This document shows positions 1-8,880 of a DNA stretch of 64,000 nt, piece by piece; the stretch's first letter is position 1, and the number at the start of each line of letters is the position of its first letter. The notes beneath the pieces are model-generated. The model searched no databases, was not told the DNA's origin, and worked only from the letters and a program-made list of their open reading frames with translations. The DNA lies in contig JAKFWA010000022.1 of the NCBI GenBank assembly GCA_021732995.1, positions 124,001-188,000 on the forward strand. The letters are read 5' to 3'. A program made the position numbers and the translations under genes. This DNA is from Planctomycetaceae bacterium. GTDB lineage: Bacteria; Planctomycetota; Planctomycetia; Planctomycetales; Planctomycetaceae.

Positions 1-1534
1 CCTGCCAAAGCGTTCTTGCCCGCTGCCGTTGATTCTCAAGCGTATGAGCGATCGCCAGTGCGGCCAGCAGTTCACGGTCCTTTTGGAATCTGTCTTGCAG
101 CGGCCTGAGCGTTTCCGCTGCGGCGTTGGCGAGCAACTTGTCCTTTTCGTTCTGAGCGAACCGACTCATCAGAATTCCGCGTGCCCGCTGCAATTCAAGA
201 GCCGGGATTCGCTCATCCGCGCCATCAAACACTCGCAATTCTGGCTCCGGATCTTTGGCCCCCGGCTGACCCGTCGATGGCCGTCGCAAGATGCGGTGGT
301 CCGTCTGGGAAGTGTGAGGCACGTTGCTCGCGGACAGGCTCTTCATGTGACAGGCCACGCAGGAATTCTGCTGCTTGCTTCGCTCCACATCTGACGCCTT
401 GCAGACGGATCTCGGGTCACCGTGACATTGCAGGCAACGACTCCGGTAGAATTCTTCGAGACCATCTCGCGACGGCACTTGATGGGGATCATGGCACGTG
501 GTGCAACCAAACTTCCCGTTGCTGGCTGTGAAGCACCGACTGGATTGCATTTGCTGCACATGGCTGACGGCATCCGTCGACCCCGCAGAGTTCACTCCGG
601 TGCCAGTCACAAAGATCGTCCAGATGTCTTCCAATGAGTCACCCGGGCGGTAGTCCAGATGGTTTCGCCCATGTCGTAAAACTCGATGACCATTCGAAAG
701 ATGACACTGATAGCAGACGGCTTCGCGCTGGCGAGCCGGCAGGCGAGCGGGATTCACGATTTTCAGATCTGAGCCTGCGGCCTTACCCACATCCGTAGAG
801 CCAGCATTCTTGAATAGCCCCACGTGTTCCTGAGCGGGACCGTGGCAATTCTCGCAACTGACACCGCATTCCAGAAACGGTGGCGACCCGAACCGATCAT
901 TGTGCTGATCCAACGCATGGATACGACCAACATGACAGTTCAAGCATTCGACGGATATCTGCCGCTCAAAATGCTGGTTCTGAAGCGAGTAGCCAGGTGC
1001 CAGATCCCAACGTGCGTCACCCGAGTACCAGGTAATGGGCGATTGGAAAAGCCGTTCACTCGAAGACCACAAGAAGGTACGCCCGCGTTTGCCGGAACCG
1101 ATCGCCACCGAGATCTGTCGCGAATTGTCAATACTCACCATGCCCTGCTCATCGTTCCACAGTTCGTGGTGCTCGATGCCGTCCTCGGTCATGACGGCTT
1201 GATAGAAGAACCCGCCGGGAGCGGGAAACACTGGCTGCGAATAGTCCTCCCGAGATGTCGCCGCCGATGGTGTCTTTTGAATCAACTCCGCAGATCGGGA
1301 CTTGGGGTGTGATTGAAACGCATCCGAAATCGCCTGATGACATTCGGCACAACTTTCACTCCCCACGTACCCGACTGAAGTTCGCCTCGCGCCTGAAGCA
1401 TGCGTCGTTGGACCGCCGGTTGTGATCGGCGCAGTGGCAGGAGGCGGTGCTGGACCACGCTCGCATCCCGCCGCAATCATCAACACGGCGGCCAGAATGC
1501 AGTAATTCAAAGTGGGCGACAGCAGCCTGTTCAT
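1..1534 (-). CDS. Multiheme c-type cytochrome lipoprotein (seven CxxCH, 3' end outside window)
   Basis: The reading frame starts with ATG at 1534 and is open to the left edge (511 codons seen, no stop). The N-terminus is a lipoprotein signal with lipobox IAAGC (Cys about residue 24). Seven CxxCH heme sites follow: CAECH, CLNCH, CENCH, CYQCH, CTTCH, CLQCH and CVACH. The last 100 visible residues are helical, charged and heme-free (an AIAHTLENQRQRARTLW-like stretch), which suggests a TPR-like C-terminal part. It lies 51 nt behind the ASPIC/UnbV lipoprotein gene and is probably co-transcribed with it. By family knowledge such proteins transfer electrons in the periplasm or at the outer face of a membrane; the partner and substrate are not visible. 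Heme attachment is well supported; the function is inferred. Confidence 0.85.
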   Translation of the reverse strand, partial: MNRLLSPTLNYCILAAVLMIAAGCERGPAPPPATAPITTGGPTTHASGARRTSVGYVGSESCAECHQAISDAFQSHPKSRSAELIQKTPSAATSREDYSQPVFPAPGGFFYQAVMTEDGIEHHELWNDEQGMVSIDNSRQISVAIGSGKRGRTFLWSSSERLFQSPITWYSGDARWDLAPGYSLQNQHFERQISVECLNCHVGRIHALDQHNDRFGSPPFLECGVSCENCHGPAQEHVGLFKNAGSTDVGKAAGSDLKIVNPARLPARQREAVCYQCHLSNGHRVLRHGRNHLDYRPGDSLEDIWTIFVTGTGVNSAGSTDAVSHVQQMQSSRCFTASNGKFGCTTCHDPHQVPSRDGLEEFYRSRCLQCHGDPRSVCKASDVERSKQQNSCVACHMKSLSASNVPHTSQTDHRILRRPSTGQPGAKDPEPELRVFDGADERIPALELQRARGILMSRFAQNEKDKLLANAAAETLRPLQDRFQKDRELLAALAIAHTLENQRQRARTLWQ

Positions 1535-1585
1535 CCTCGGAACTTTCGATGTCTCAACTCAAAAGTCAGAGTCACAGCGAACCAC

Positions 1586-3337
1586 CTAGTTCGTTGCCGC
1601 AACCGAATCTTCGACGGGCTCGGTGATCACCAGATGCTGATTAACAGCCACAGTCTGCTGACTCGTGGGCCAATCACCATGCGGCCATCTCACAACCACC
1701 TGACACTCATTTCCCTCACCTGCTCCCAGTCCAAAGGTCGCAACGGGTTGATGGCTGGAGCTATAGCTTCCACCCGAGAATAAGTGGCGCACGAACTTGG
1801 TTGAGCCATACGTCACTTCAATAATGGCTCCCAAGCCCCGCCGGTTGCTCTTTGATCCGACTAATTCCACCTGCAGCCATTTCCCGCGAACCGAGTCATT
1901 CCGCAAAAGCGCTGCGGGTGCTCCCTGATGAACCACCAGCATGTCCAGGTCGCCATCATGGTCATAGTCCGCGACCGAGACGGCACGCCCCAGGTACATT
2001 CCTCCGAAATAGTCTCCTCCCCGCTTAGACTGTTCGACCCACCTGCGACCTGCAAAAGAAAACATCTGCGGCGGCATGTGATAGAGCGATCCACCGCTGC
2101 GCCAATCATCAATGTGCCCGTTCGCCACAAAGATATCTTCATGACCGTCCTGATTCAGATCTTCCATCACGGCGCCAAACCCCAGGTAAGGCAGAGTTGG
2201 CTTGTGGAGATCTTCGACTCGCGTGACATCATGAAAGCCGGTTTCACCCAGATTGGCGTAGAGCGTATTCGAGTCGCTCGTGAAGTGGGTGATGTATAAG
2301 TCCAGATATCCATTGTGGTCGTAATCACCGACGCCGATACCCATGTTGGCCTGATACTGGCCGAGAATGTTCATAGCGCAACCCAGTTCGACCGCGCGTT
2401 CTCGAAACTCGCCTTGGCCCGTCTGCATGAAAAGGTGATTGGCGCTGGTGTCGTTGGCCACAAAGACGTCGAGTTTCCGATCACCGTTCATGTCGGCAAT
2501 CACTACGCCGAGCGCCTTGTTCTGCGGAGCCACAAGTCCCCATGCGCGAGTCACGATTCGAAACCGGCCATCACCAAGGTTTTCGTAGCACTCGCTCTCA
2601 CCGGGATCCAACTTCTCGGGATGGCAAATACTCTGCACACCGGTTTCTGATCGACATGCTACCGGGTTACGAACGTCGTAATTGACGTAGTTGCAGACGA
2701 AAAGGTCGAGATCGCCATCCAGATCGAGATCGCCCCAAGCCGCGCTGGTCCCCCAGCGCGGATCACCCACACCAGCATGGGACGTTACATCCCGAAACGT
2801 TCCATCTCCAAGATTCTCCAGCAGGACGTCGGGACCGACATTCGTAACGAGGACGTCTTCAAATCCATCGTCATTGAAGTCTCCAACCGCCAAACCCTGA
2901 CCGGACTGCGTATCAACTCGCAAGGTGCTGTCCGTAACATCCTGGAAACGGCCATCGCCTCGATTCCGAAAGAACCGATCGCCTTCAACATGCGCTACAG
3001 CGGCTAACGGATCTCCACCCTGAATCAGCGCCAGATCCCAGTTCTTATCGCGATCAATATCGAGCCAGCCGCCGCCGCCGCCCGTCGATTCGACCATGAA
3101 CAAGCGACCGTTCGCCCCGGTATCAAAGACAAAGTCTACCCCCGCATCCGCATGCGCGTCCTGAAAAACTGGCGAAGCAATTTCGGGCAAGGAAGAGGGC
3201 GCAACCAAAGTCGCGTTTGCTGGTGCATCCACCTTGTGCGACTGAGTTGACGGCGAATCGACAACGGGACTCTTCTCGCACCCCGCGATCCACAGGACAA
3301 CGACAGCAATGAAAGGCCGTATGGACGATGGCATCAT
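1586..3337 (-). CDS. CRTAC1-like lipoprotein: FG-GAP/VCBS repeats plus ASPIC/UnbV domain
   Basis: 583 residues. I place the start at ATG 3337 (ATG 3334 is equally possible) because a lipoprotein signal with lipobox IAGC follows at once; the longer frame from 3394 adds residues that hide this signal. Six or seven calcium-binding-like FG-GAP/VCBS units are visible (for example GDFNDDGFEDV, GDLDLDGDLDLF, DYDHNGYLDLY, DLNQDGHEDIF, DYDHDGDLDML), forming an expected beta-propeller. The C-terminal about 80 residues match the ASPIC/UnbV domain (GLGAIIEV, HQPVATFGLG, VVRWPHG). It is a surface or periplasmic lipoprotein of unknown ligand. It is first in a two-gene unit with the seven-heme cytochrome, and a hairpin terminator just upstream separates it from the DUF1559 gene. 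Confidence 0.9.
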   Translation of the reverse strand: MMPSSIRPFIAVVVLWIAGCEKSPVVDSPSTQSHKVDAPANATLVAPSSLPEIASPVFQDAHADAGVDFVFDTGANGRLFMVESTGGGGGWLDIDRDKNWDLALIQGGDPLAAVAHVEGDRFFRNRGDGRFQDVTDSTLRVDTQSGQGLAVGDFNDDGFEDVLVTNVGPDVLLENLGDGTFRDVTSHAGVGDPRWGTSAAWGDLDLDGDLDLFVCNYVNYDVRNPVACRSETGVQSICHPEKLDPGESECYENLGDGRFRIVTRAWGLVAPQNKALGVVIADMNGDRKLDVFVANDTSANHLFMQTGQGEFRERAVELGCAMNILGQYQANMGIGVGDYDHNGYLDLYITHFTSDSNTLYANLGETGFHDVTRVEDLHKPTLPYLGFGAVMEDLNQDGHEDIFVANGHIDDWRSGGSLYHMPPQMFSFAGRRWVEQSKRGGDYFGGMYLGRAVSVADYDHDGDLDMLVVHQGAPAALLRNDSVRGKWLQVELVGSKSNRRGLGAIIEVTYGSTKFVRHLFSGGSYSSSHQPVATFGLGAGEGNECQVVVRWPHGDWPTSQQTVAVNQHLVITEPVEDSVAATN

Positions 3338-3350
3338 CAACTCGCCACAC

Positions 3351-3388
3351 AAAAGAAAGAGGTCTCGACCCCAGCCAGGATCGAGACC
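3351..3388 (-). terminator. Intrinsic terminator behind the DUF1559 gene
   Basis: A perfect 8-bp inverted repeat (GGTCTCGA at 3361-3368, TCGAGACC at 3381-3388) with a 12-nt loop. On the minus strand it is followed by TCTTTCTTTT, the expected T-rich tail. It sits 37 nt after the DUF1559 stop. Confidence 0.75.
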
Positions 3389-3425
3389 TTTCAAGCTCTT
3401 TAAGATTCACACTTTCGTGACGAAA

Positions 3426-4481
3426 TCAATCCGCCGGTACGCTAACGTTCTCTCCACCGGCACGAGTTGACAGAGCACGCTGCACGGTGGCAACGTTGAT
3501 GTTCTCAGAGAAAAACTTAACTACACCGTCACCCATCAATGCATGAGCGCCACCAACGTGGGTACTGGACCACGAGGTACAACGAGAATCGTCGCCGCCA
3601 TTTCCGCCCGGAACCGAGGCCGGATCGAAATTGATTGGCTTCTGCAAAACGTCGATCGATCCACCTGGAGAGAACCAGAGACCGCCCAGATTCGACACGC
3701 TCGGCTGGTCCTTGCTGAAGTTCCAGTGGTGGTTCTCGAACACGGCTACAGTGTTCGAAGATCCATCAGTGATGTCAGCAATACGAGCGCTGCCCATCCA
3801 CCAGAAAACGCCTACCAAAGCCTGCAAGTTGTCAGCGTTTTCGTTGTGCAACTGATCTGGCCATACCCATGGAGCAGTCTGTGGCATATCCGGACCGCAA
3901 TCCTTCCAGCCGGTCCACACAAAGCCCATGTTGCCGAAGTAGTCGGTGCGTGCACCATCCATGTTACGGCTTTGCTGATTCCAACCCTGGCCATCGTAGT
4001 ATGGCCCACCGGAAAACGTCTTCGGCTGAGGGTTACTGGGACACAAGAGTCCGGAGATGATCGCCCGACGCACTCGTTGAGACTCTGCGGTATCCATCGA
4101 GTACTTGTTGGCCGAGTTGTTTTGCCGGGTGAAGTCAAGCTGCTCAAACAGAGCCGCCTGATCCATGAATGGCAACATCGCTGTGATCCAAGAAATGCCC
4201 ACGCCAGTTGGCGGAGGAGTACCTCCGGTCAGGTGTCGGTTGCGAGTGGGATCAAAGTTCTGAGGGAACTGACCATACGTTTCTTCGTATGCGAAGCAGG
4301 AAATACCAATCTGCTTCAGATTGTTCCTGCATTGGCCGCGGCGAGCGGACTCACGTGCTTGTTGAACAGCCGGCAGCAACAATGCCACCAATACGGCGAT
4401 GATCGCAATCACCACGAGAAGTTCGATCAGCGTAAATCCAAACGATCTTGAACGTTTCTTGAGGCTAAAAACGTTACCCAT
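3426..4481 (-). CDS. DUF1559 prepilin-type N-terminal cleavage/methylation domain protein
   Basis: 351 residues. Start ATG 4481 is chosen over the longer frame because a good Shine-Dalgarno (GGGAGA, about 7 nt away) precedes it and it puts the prepilin motif at the N-terminus: a short basic leader, then GFTLIELLVVIAIIAVLVA, the type IV pilin/pseudopilin processing site with Glu+5 and a long hydrophobic helix. After it comes AVQQARESARR, the typical DUF1559 start. The C-terminus carries the HVGGAHALMGDGVVKFF motif of the H-x9-DG family. These proteins are multiplied in Planctomycetes; assembly and role are unknown, though processing by a prepilin peptidase is expected. Downstream of a small lipoprotein gene, in one direction with a TPR protein and a GspE-like protein. 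Confidence 0.93.
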   Translation of the reverse strand: MGNVFSLKKRSRSFGFTLIELLVVIAIIAVLVALLLPAVQQARESARRGQCRNNLKQIGISCFAYEETYGQFPQNFDPTRNRHLTGGTPPPTGVGISWITAMLPFMDQAALFEQLDFTRQNNSANKYSMDTAESQRVRRAIISGLLCPSNPQPKTFSGGPYYDGQGWNQQSRNMDGARTDYFGNMGFVWTGWKDCGPDMPQTAPWVWPDQLHNENADNLQALVGVFWWMGSARIADITDGSSNTVAVFENHHWNFSKDQPSVSNLGGLWFSPGGSIDVLQKPINFDPASVPGGNGGDDSRCTSWSSTHVGGAHALMGDGVVKFFSENINVATVQRALSTRAGGENVSVPAD

Positions 4482-4524
4482 TGCAACTTCTCCCGAGAAA
4501 GCAGCTTCAAGCACCAAAAAACAG

Positions 4525-4944
4525 TTAGAAATCAATTTGTACCAGATTGTCAACAGTAGACTTCACTTCGAAGACCATCGGAGTGGTTTCTGGCGACCGC
4601 CACCCCTGTGGAATCTTGTCTTCCGTCTTTCCTGTAGGACGACGGCCTGCGTTCGAGTAGTCCATCTTGGCATCGACAGACAACACTACTTTGTAAGAAC
4701 CAGCAGGAGCCCCCTTTTTGCCTTGTGGGGTAACAATCTCAAACTCGCCCTGATCGTTCGTTGCCCCCATAACAGTCACGCCTGTCGCGGCATCGACTGG
4801 AATCAAGGCGATGGAGACTTCCTTCAGTCCGGCTCCGCCCTTCTTGACATATCCCTTGACGGGGTAGAGCTCCGGTCCCGATGGAGCGGCGTTGCAACCA
4901 ACCAACATGACTCCAAGCAGCAGACCGAGCGTCACACGAGCCAT
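4525..4944 (-). CDS. Small lipoprotein with carboxypeptidase-regulatory-like beta-sandwich
   Basis: 139 residues from ATG 4944, which has AAGGA about 7 nt upstream and opens a lipoprotein signal ending in the lipobox LVGC. The mature part (YPVKGYVKKGGAGLKEVSIA, then TNDQGEFEI, GSYKVVLSV) looks like a transthyretin/CarboxypepD_reg-like beta-sandwich: proposed substituted residue, GEF turn, then a strand pair. Such small lipoproteins commonly accompany DUF1559 genes in planctomycetes, as here with a 43-nt spacing. Function unknown; probably an envelope structural partner of the DUF1559 protein (inference). Confidence 0.8.
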   Translation of the reverse strand: MARVTLGLLLGVMLVGCNAAPSGPELYPVKGYVKKGGAGLKEVSIALIPVDAATGVTVMGATNDQGEFEIVTPQGKKGAPAGSYKVVLSVDAKMDYSNAGRRPTGKTEDKIPQGWRSPETTPMVFEVKSTVDNLVQIDF

Positions 4945-5096
4945 CAGCCATCCTTTTGAAACGTCGAACAACCATCCACACTGGCGCATTCTCGCCACAT
5001 GGGTAAATTGTGAAGCTTGATCGGTTTTCGCAAGCCTGAAGTTTGGCGATATGCCGCCCTTCCCGTGTTTACGGGGCCAACTTTTCGGTGAAGCTG

Positions 5097-6305
5097 TCAG
5101 CGGCTGGGCTGAAGCCGCCGTCGAATGGAGTCGGCAACCTCGACATCCCCACAGTTGACTGCGAAATACAAGATTTCCTCGAGTAATTGGGGATTCACCG
5201 CCGCCGAATTAGGAAGCTCGAAAATGCGGTGTTCCAAGTCCTTGCCGAGGCGGGCGGCCGCCGCCAATTCCTGAGTGCGCTGGGACTGCCCAGCCAACCG
5301 TAGCGCCTCCGCCAGTTCGTGGCGAGACCTCCATTCAAACGGATGTAGCTGCAGCGCCTTCTCGTACGCTGAAATCGCTTCCGTTGAGCGCTGCTCGGCC
5401 ATCGCCAGCCAACCGCGAAATCGCCAGAACCGTGAGTCGGCATCGAGTTCCGTGGGCAGTTTGGTTAAGAGTTGCCTCAGAAAATCGATATCCCCGCCCG
5501 TGATCGCCCGATCTGCCAGAATCGCCAGGATTTCTGGGTTCTTGGGATACTTGCTTTGGCATTGATTCAGCAGTTCCTTCGCATCTGCCGTCAGACGCGT
5601 TTCGCCGAACAGGCGGAGGGACTTGCTCTGAGGCAACTTGGCTGCGTAAATCGCTTGGGCAACCTCCAATATTTCATTGTCCGGCAACGTTTTGCGCCAT
5701 TCAGAAACGCGCAGATAGCCGTCAGAAAATTGCAAATTCGAGGAAATCAACAAATACAGGTAGGCTTCTGCGGACTCGCACCCCAGTTTCACGGCGGTGC
5801 GGATCTGAGAGACCATTGCTGTTCGCTGTTGAGTAATAGCGTATAAATAGATCAGCCGTTGATGCGCGACCGGGGTTTCTGGCGTAATTCGCAGAATGCG
5901 TTGCCAGTTTTCGATTGCCAGAAACGGCTGCTTCAATTCCGAGAGCAGCAGGTCCCCGCGTAAAGTCAGCAACTGGACGGCTTGAGGATCGCTATCAGAC
6001 ACGCGTCCCAGGCAATCCGCAGTGCGGTCGAATTGGCGGAGTTGGCGCGTTGCCTCAGCCAAGGCAATCCAGGCTTCGGTATTGTCCGGAGCTGCCTTGG
6101 TCCATGCGGTGGCGTGTTTGTCCGCCTCCATCCAGTCGCCGACAGCGATCGCAAACCGCGCGGCGGAAACGTGCTCTTGAAAGCGTCTGGAGACCAGCCA
6201 CTGATTTCCGCCAAAGACGCACATCAAAGTGGCAATACCAATCACCGACAGGATCCACTTGCGGCGTGACGATGAGTTGGTACTGCCCTCAGGGACGTCT
6301 GACAC
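5097..6305 (-). CDS. Membrane-anchored TPR protein
   Basis: 402 residues from GTG 6305, with a G-rich tract (GGGGGGAA) about 9 nt upstream. A single transmembrane helix at about 17-38 (ILSVIGIATLMCVFGGNQWL) follows a short charged N-terminus, so the rest lies outside the cytoplasm or is membrane-tethered. The body is built of degenerate TPR units (AWIALAEATRQL, AIENWQRIL, STEAISAYEKALQLHPFEW) as helical pairs. It starts 24 nt after the GspE-like gene stops and is probably in the same operon; a scaffold role for that assembly is inferred, not shown. Confidence 0.8.
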   Translation of the reverse strand: MSDVPEGSTNSSSRRKWILSVIGIATLMCVFGGNQWLVSRRFQEHVSAARFAIAVGDWMEADKHATAWTKAAPDNTEAWIALAEATRQLRQFDRTADCLGRVSDSDPQAVQLLTLRGDLLLSELKQPFLAIENWQRILRITPETPVAHQRLIYLYAITQQRTAMVSQIRTAVKLGCESAEAYLYLLISSNLQFSDGYLRVSEWRKTLPDNEILEVAQAIYAAKLPQSKSLRLFGETRLTADAKELLNQCQSKYPKNPEILAILADRAITGGDIDFLRQLLTKLPTELDADSRFWRFRGWLAMAEQRSTEAISAYEKALQLHPFEWRSRHELAEALRLAGQSQRTQELAAAARLGKDLEHRIFELPNSAAVNPQLLEEILYFAVNCGDVEVADSIRRRLQPSR

Positions 6306-6329
6306 TTGGAATTCCCCCCGAGCGTGGGG

Positions 6330-7697
6330 TTACTTGGACTTGGGTGGTGCCTTCTTGACGGCAGCCTTCTTGGCTGGACCGGCGGGCTTGAAGATGCGCT
6401 GCAACTCGTCGAGTCCTGTCGAGCCCTCGGCGACCAGCCGCAAGGCATCCTGCTGCCACGTGAGCTGTTTATCCTTCTTGGCAGCGGCACGGATCGCGTC
6501 CGCATCACCACCACTCAGGATTACTTCTTTGATCGCGTCGCTCATCGTGATCATTTCAAAGATCGCGGCACGACCTCGATAGCACTCGTCGTTGCAGTTC
6601 GGACACGGCGGCGGAAGTTCTTGCGTCTTCGGATCCGGCTCCGGTTCGGGAGCCCGGCGATAGAGCTTCTCTGTGTCGTCAGGCAGACCGACCTGCGCCA
6701 GCAGCTTCGGGCTGGGACGGAAGGCTTCCTTGCATTTGTTGCAGAGCTTGCGGATGAGCCTCGGGCTGACGACACAACGCAGGCCATCAGCCACCAACTG
6801 ACGATCGCCGCCAACGCGTTCGATCATCTTGACGATCGCGTCGGCCGCATCCTTCGCCGTAACTTCAGATGCAATCGCAATGTCACCGGCCCGTTTGAAC
6901 GCGACCTTCGCACGCTCGTCGTCGTTCAAGTTAGTGAAGAAGATCAAATCGCCGTCATTGCGGCGGATGCGTTCGATGGTCTCATCCAGCGAGTGCGCCG
7001 GGTCAGCCTTGAAAATAGGCACGTTGACGACTTCGCGCGAGCCCATGTCGCCCAGAATAAAGCACTGATACAAGTACACGTCGACGCAACGCAGCAAGGC
7101 GAGCGTTTGCGTCGTCAAGCCGGATTCGGGAGGCCCCGCGAACAGGATCACACCCTTCTTCTGAGCGGCGTAGTCGCGAATCGTCGTCCGCACGAGATCG
7201 GGAGTACCGATGTCTTCCGGCTTCACGCGATTGATCTTCAGATTGCGGTACATCACGGTCAGTTGTTCGCCGCCTTTGACGGGCGCCGACTTCACGGTGA
7301 TTTCCCACTTGTAGTCTTTGTACGTTCCCTTGATGCCGCCGACTTGCGGCTTGTCTTTGACGGTGATGTCCAGTCCCGCCAGCAACTTCAGCATCTGGGT
7401 GATGGCGTTGGCCCGCTGAATGGGGAACTTCGGACCAGGCCGACGAATACCGTCGATTGAGAACGTCACGACTGCGCGTTCGCCTTGTGGCTCCATGCGG
7501 AAGCTGTCGCTGCGTTCGGCGAGCGCATCAGTTACCAGTTCCTTCGCCGGAGTCAGTCCCGCCGCGACCAGCTTCTTGTTGTCTTCCAGATTGGCGTCTT
7601 TGCCATTCACCGCTCCCTGGAAGAGAACATATTCAATTTCTTCCTCTTCGTCGTCTTCGGGAGCGGCTTCGTTCTTCTTACCAAAACCAAAGATCAC
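6330..7697 (-). CDS. GspE/PilB-like protein with degenerate nucleotide-binding motifs
   Basis: 455 residues. Start GTG 7697 is chosen: GAGGA lies 8 nt upstream, whereas the more distal TTG 7712 has no Shine-Dalgarno. An acidic stretch (EDDEEEE) follows the first residues. The fold follows T2SS/T4P assembly ATPases: N2-like domain, then the ATPase domain, a four-Cys zinc element (Cys 319, 322, 365, 368) and the terminal ALRLVAEGSTGLDELQRIF-type helix. However the Walker A is GPPESGLTT: the essential Lys is Leu (about residue 194). The Walker B/Asp box reads NDGDLIFFTNLNDDE instead of a DPD...GEIRD motif, and the His box is absent. It is probably a non-hydrolysing paralogue with a structural or regulatory role. 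The tail is Lys/Ala/Pro-rich. Confidence 0.85.
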   Translation of the reverse strand: MIFGFGKKNEAAPEDDEEEEIEYVLFQGAVNGKDANLEDNKKLVAAGLTPAKELVTDALAERSDSFRMEPQGERAVVTFSIDGIRRPGPKFPIQRANAITQMLKLLAGLDITVKDKPQVGGIKGTYKDYKWEITVKSAPVKGGEQLTVMYRNLKINRVKPEDIGTPDLVRTTIRDYAAQKKGVILFAGPPESGLTTQTLALLRCVDVYLYQCFILGDMGSREVVNVPIFKADPAHSLDETIERIRRNDGDLIFFTNLNDDERAKVAFKRAGDIAIASEVTAKDAADAIVKMIERVGGDRQLVADGLRCVVSPRLIRKLCNKCKEAFRPSPKLLAQVGLPDDTEKLYRRAPEPEPDPKTQELPPPCPNCNDECYRGRAAIFEMITMSDAIKEVILSGGDADAIRAAAKKDKQLTWQQDALRLVAEGSTGLDELQRIFKPAGPAKKAAVKKAPPKSK

Positions 7698-7867
7698 GGC
7701 AGGAATCCTCAAAGAGGGGCGAAGTTATCTGTGATCGAGTCGTGACTGCGCGCCACACGCCGATCAGGTTCGTTCCACGAGCGACTCAATAATCTCAACT
7801 GCGAGCGGGCCGATTGCAAAGCAGAGGGATCACGCAAAGCGGGGCGGACGCAAAGAAAATCCGAAAA

Positions 7868-7896
7868 GGCGAGCGGGACAGGATTGTCCTCTCGCC
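7868..7896. repeat. Interspersed palindrome, copy E (short, degenerate)
   Basis: A hairpin with outer arms GGCGAG/CTCGCC and inner arms GGACA/TGTCC holding the core GGACAGGATTGTCC. This core is shared with four longer palindromes at 10700, 22732, 35854 and 43373. It lies about 40 nt downstream of the dapA stop. It could also be a weak terminator for dapA. Confidence 0.55.
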
Positions 7897-7936
7897 TCAC
7901 GGCCAGGCTCCGCAGTTCGCCACCGCGACCATCAAA

Positions 7937-8830
7937 TTACAGCAATCCGTAACGCTTCAAAGTGGCTCGCAGGTTCTCACGTTGAGCATCCGCCAGCGGA
8001 GTCATCGGCAATCGCAGTTCGCCGCTGTCACGCTTGAGTTCTTGCATCGCGGCCTTGATCGGAATCGGGTTCGTCGCAATGCCCAGCAGGTCGCGGCACA
8101 GCGGGAACAGCTTGTGATGCCACTGCTGAGCCTTGGCGATGTCGCCCGACTTCCAGGCCGCGATCAACGCCAGCATGTCCTTCGGAACGATGTTGCCGAC
8201 CACCGAAACAATACCACTGCCGCCCATCGACATGATCGGCAGAGTCAGGCTATCGTCGCCGGACAGCACCGTGAGGTCTGTAAGAGCGAGCACCTGCGAA
8301 GCCTGATCCATTGAGCCAGTGGCTTCTTTGATGGCCACAATCGTCGGGCAGGCTTCGGCCATGCGGGCGATGGTTTCCGGCTCCATGTTCTTCGCGGTAC
8401 GACCGGGAATGTTGTAGAGCACAATCGGCAGATCGCAGGCGTCAGCAATCGCCTTGTAGTGCTGGAAGAAGCCTTCCGGCGTCGGCTTGTTGTAGTACGG
8501 GGCTACCATCATCGCGCCATCGGCACCGGCGGACTTCGCGAACTTCGTGAGCCGAATCGCTTCACGAGTGTTGTTCGAACCCGTGCCGGCCATGACTCGC
8601 ACTCGGCCGCGCGCCTGTTCGCACACAATGGCGATGACGCGTTCGTGTTCTTCGTGAGTCAACGTCGGGCATTCGCCAGTCGTGCCCACCGGGCAGAGGC
8701 CATTGGTGCCCGCTTCAATCTGAAAATCAACCTGCTTCCGCAGAGCCGCTTCGTCCAGTTCGCCATTCTTGAACGGGGTCACGATTGCGACCGTCAAACC
8801 TGCGAACTGTTCTCCTCTTCGTGCCATCAT
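7937..8830 (-). CDS. dapA: 4-hydroxy-tetrahydrodipicolinate synthase
   Basis: 297 residues, normal length for DapA. It condenses pyruvate with aspartate semialdehyde, the first committed step of the diaminopimelate/lysine branch, in the cytosol. The Schiff-base Lys is in AIKEATG (about residue 168), the catalytic Tyr in LYNIPGRT (139), and the pyruvate-contacting Thr pair in GTTGE (50-51), spaced as in the E. coli enzyme. Two adjacent ATG codons (8830, 8827) can start it. A member of the wider NAL/KDG aldolase family cannot be fully excluded, but the GTTGE and LYNIPGRT motifs favour DapA. A beta-hydroxyacid dehydrogenase gene lies 50 nt upstream in the same direction. Confidence 0.92.
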   Translation of the reverse strand: MMARRGEQFAGLTVAIVTPFKNGELDEAALRKQVDFQIEAGTNGLCPVGTTGECPTLTHEEHERVIAIVCEQARGRVRVMAGTGSNNTREAIRLTKFAKSAGADGAMMVAPYYNKPTPEGFFQHYKAIADACDLPIVLYNIPGRTAKNMEPETIARMAEACPTIVAIKEATGSMDQASQVLALTDLTVLSGDDSLTLPIMSMGGSGIVSVVGNIVPKDMLALIAAWKSGDIAKAQQWHHKLFPLCRDLLGIATNPIPIKAAMQELKRDSGELRLPMTPLADAQRENLRATLKRYGLL

Positions 8831-8880
8831 GAACTCTCGTCAGTAATTGAATTAGTAAGTGAACTGATGCGTATTTTGAA

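Noticed and set aside
6306-7460. A 384-codon plus-strand frame opposite the GspE-like gene
   Set aside because: It is antisense to a gene with clear family motifs and a Shine-Dalgarno; its sequence is Arg/Asp/Val-rich as expected from the mirror of a GC-biased gene and matches nothing.
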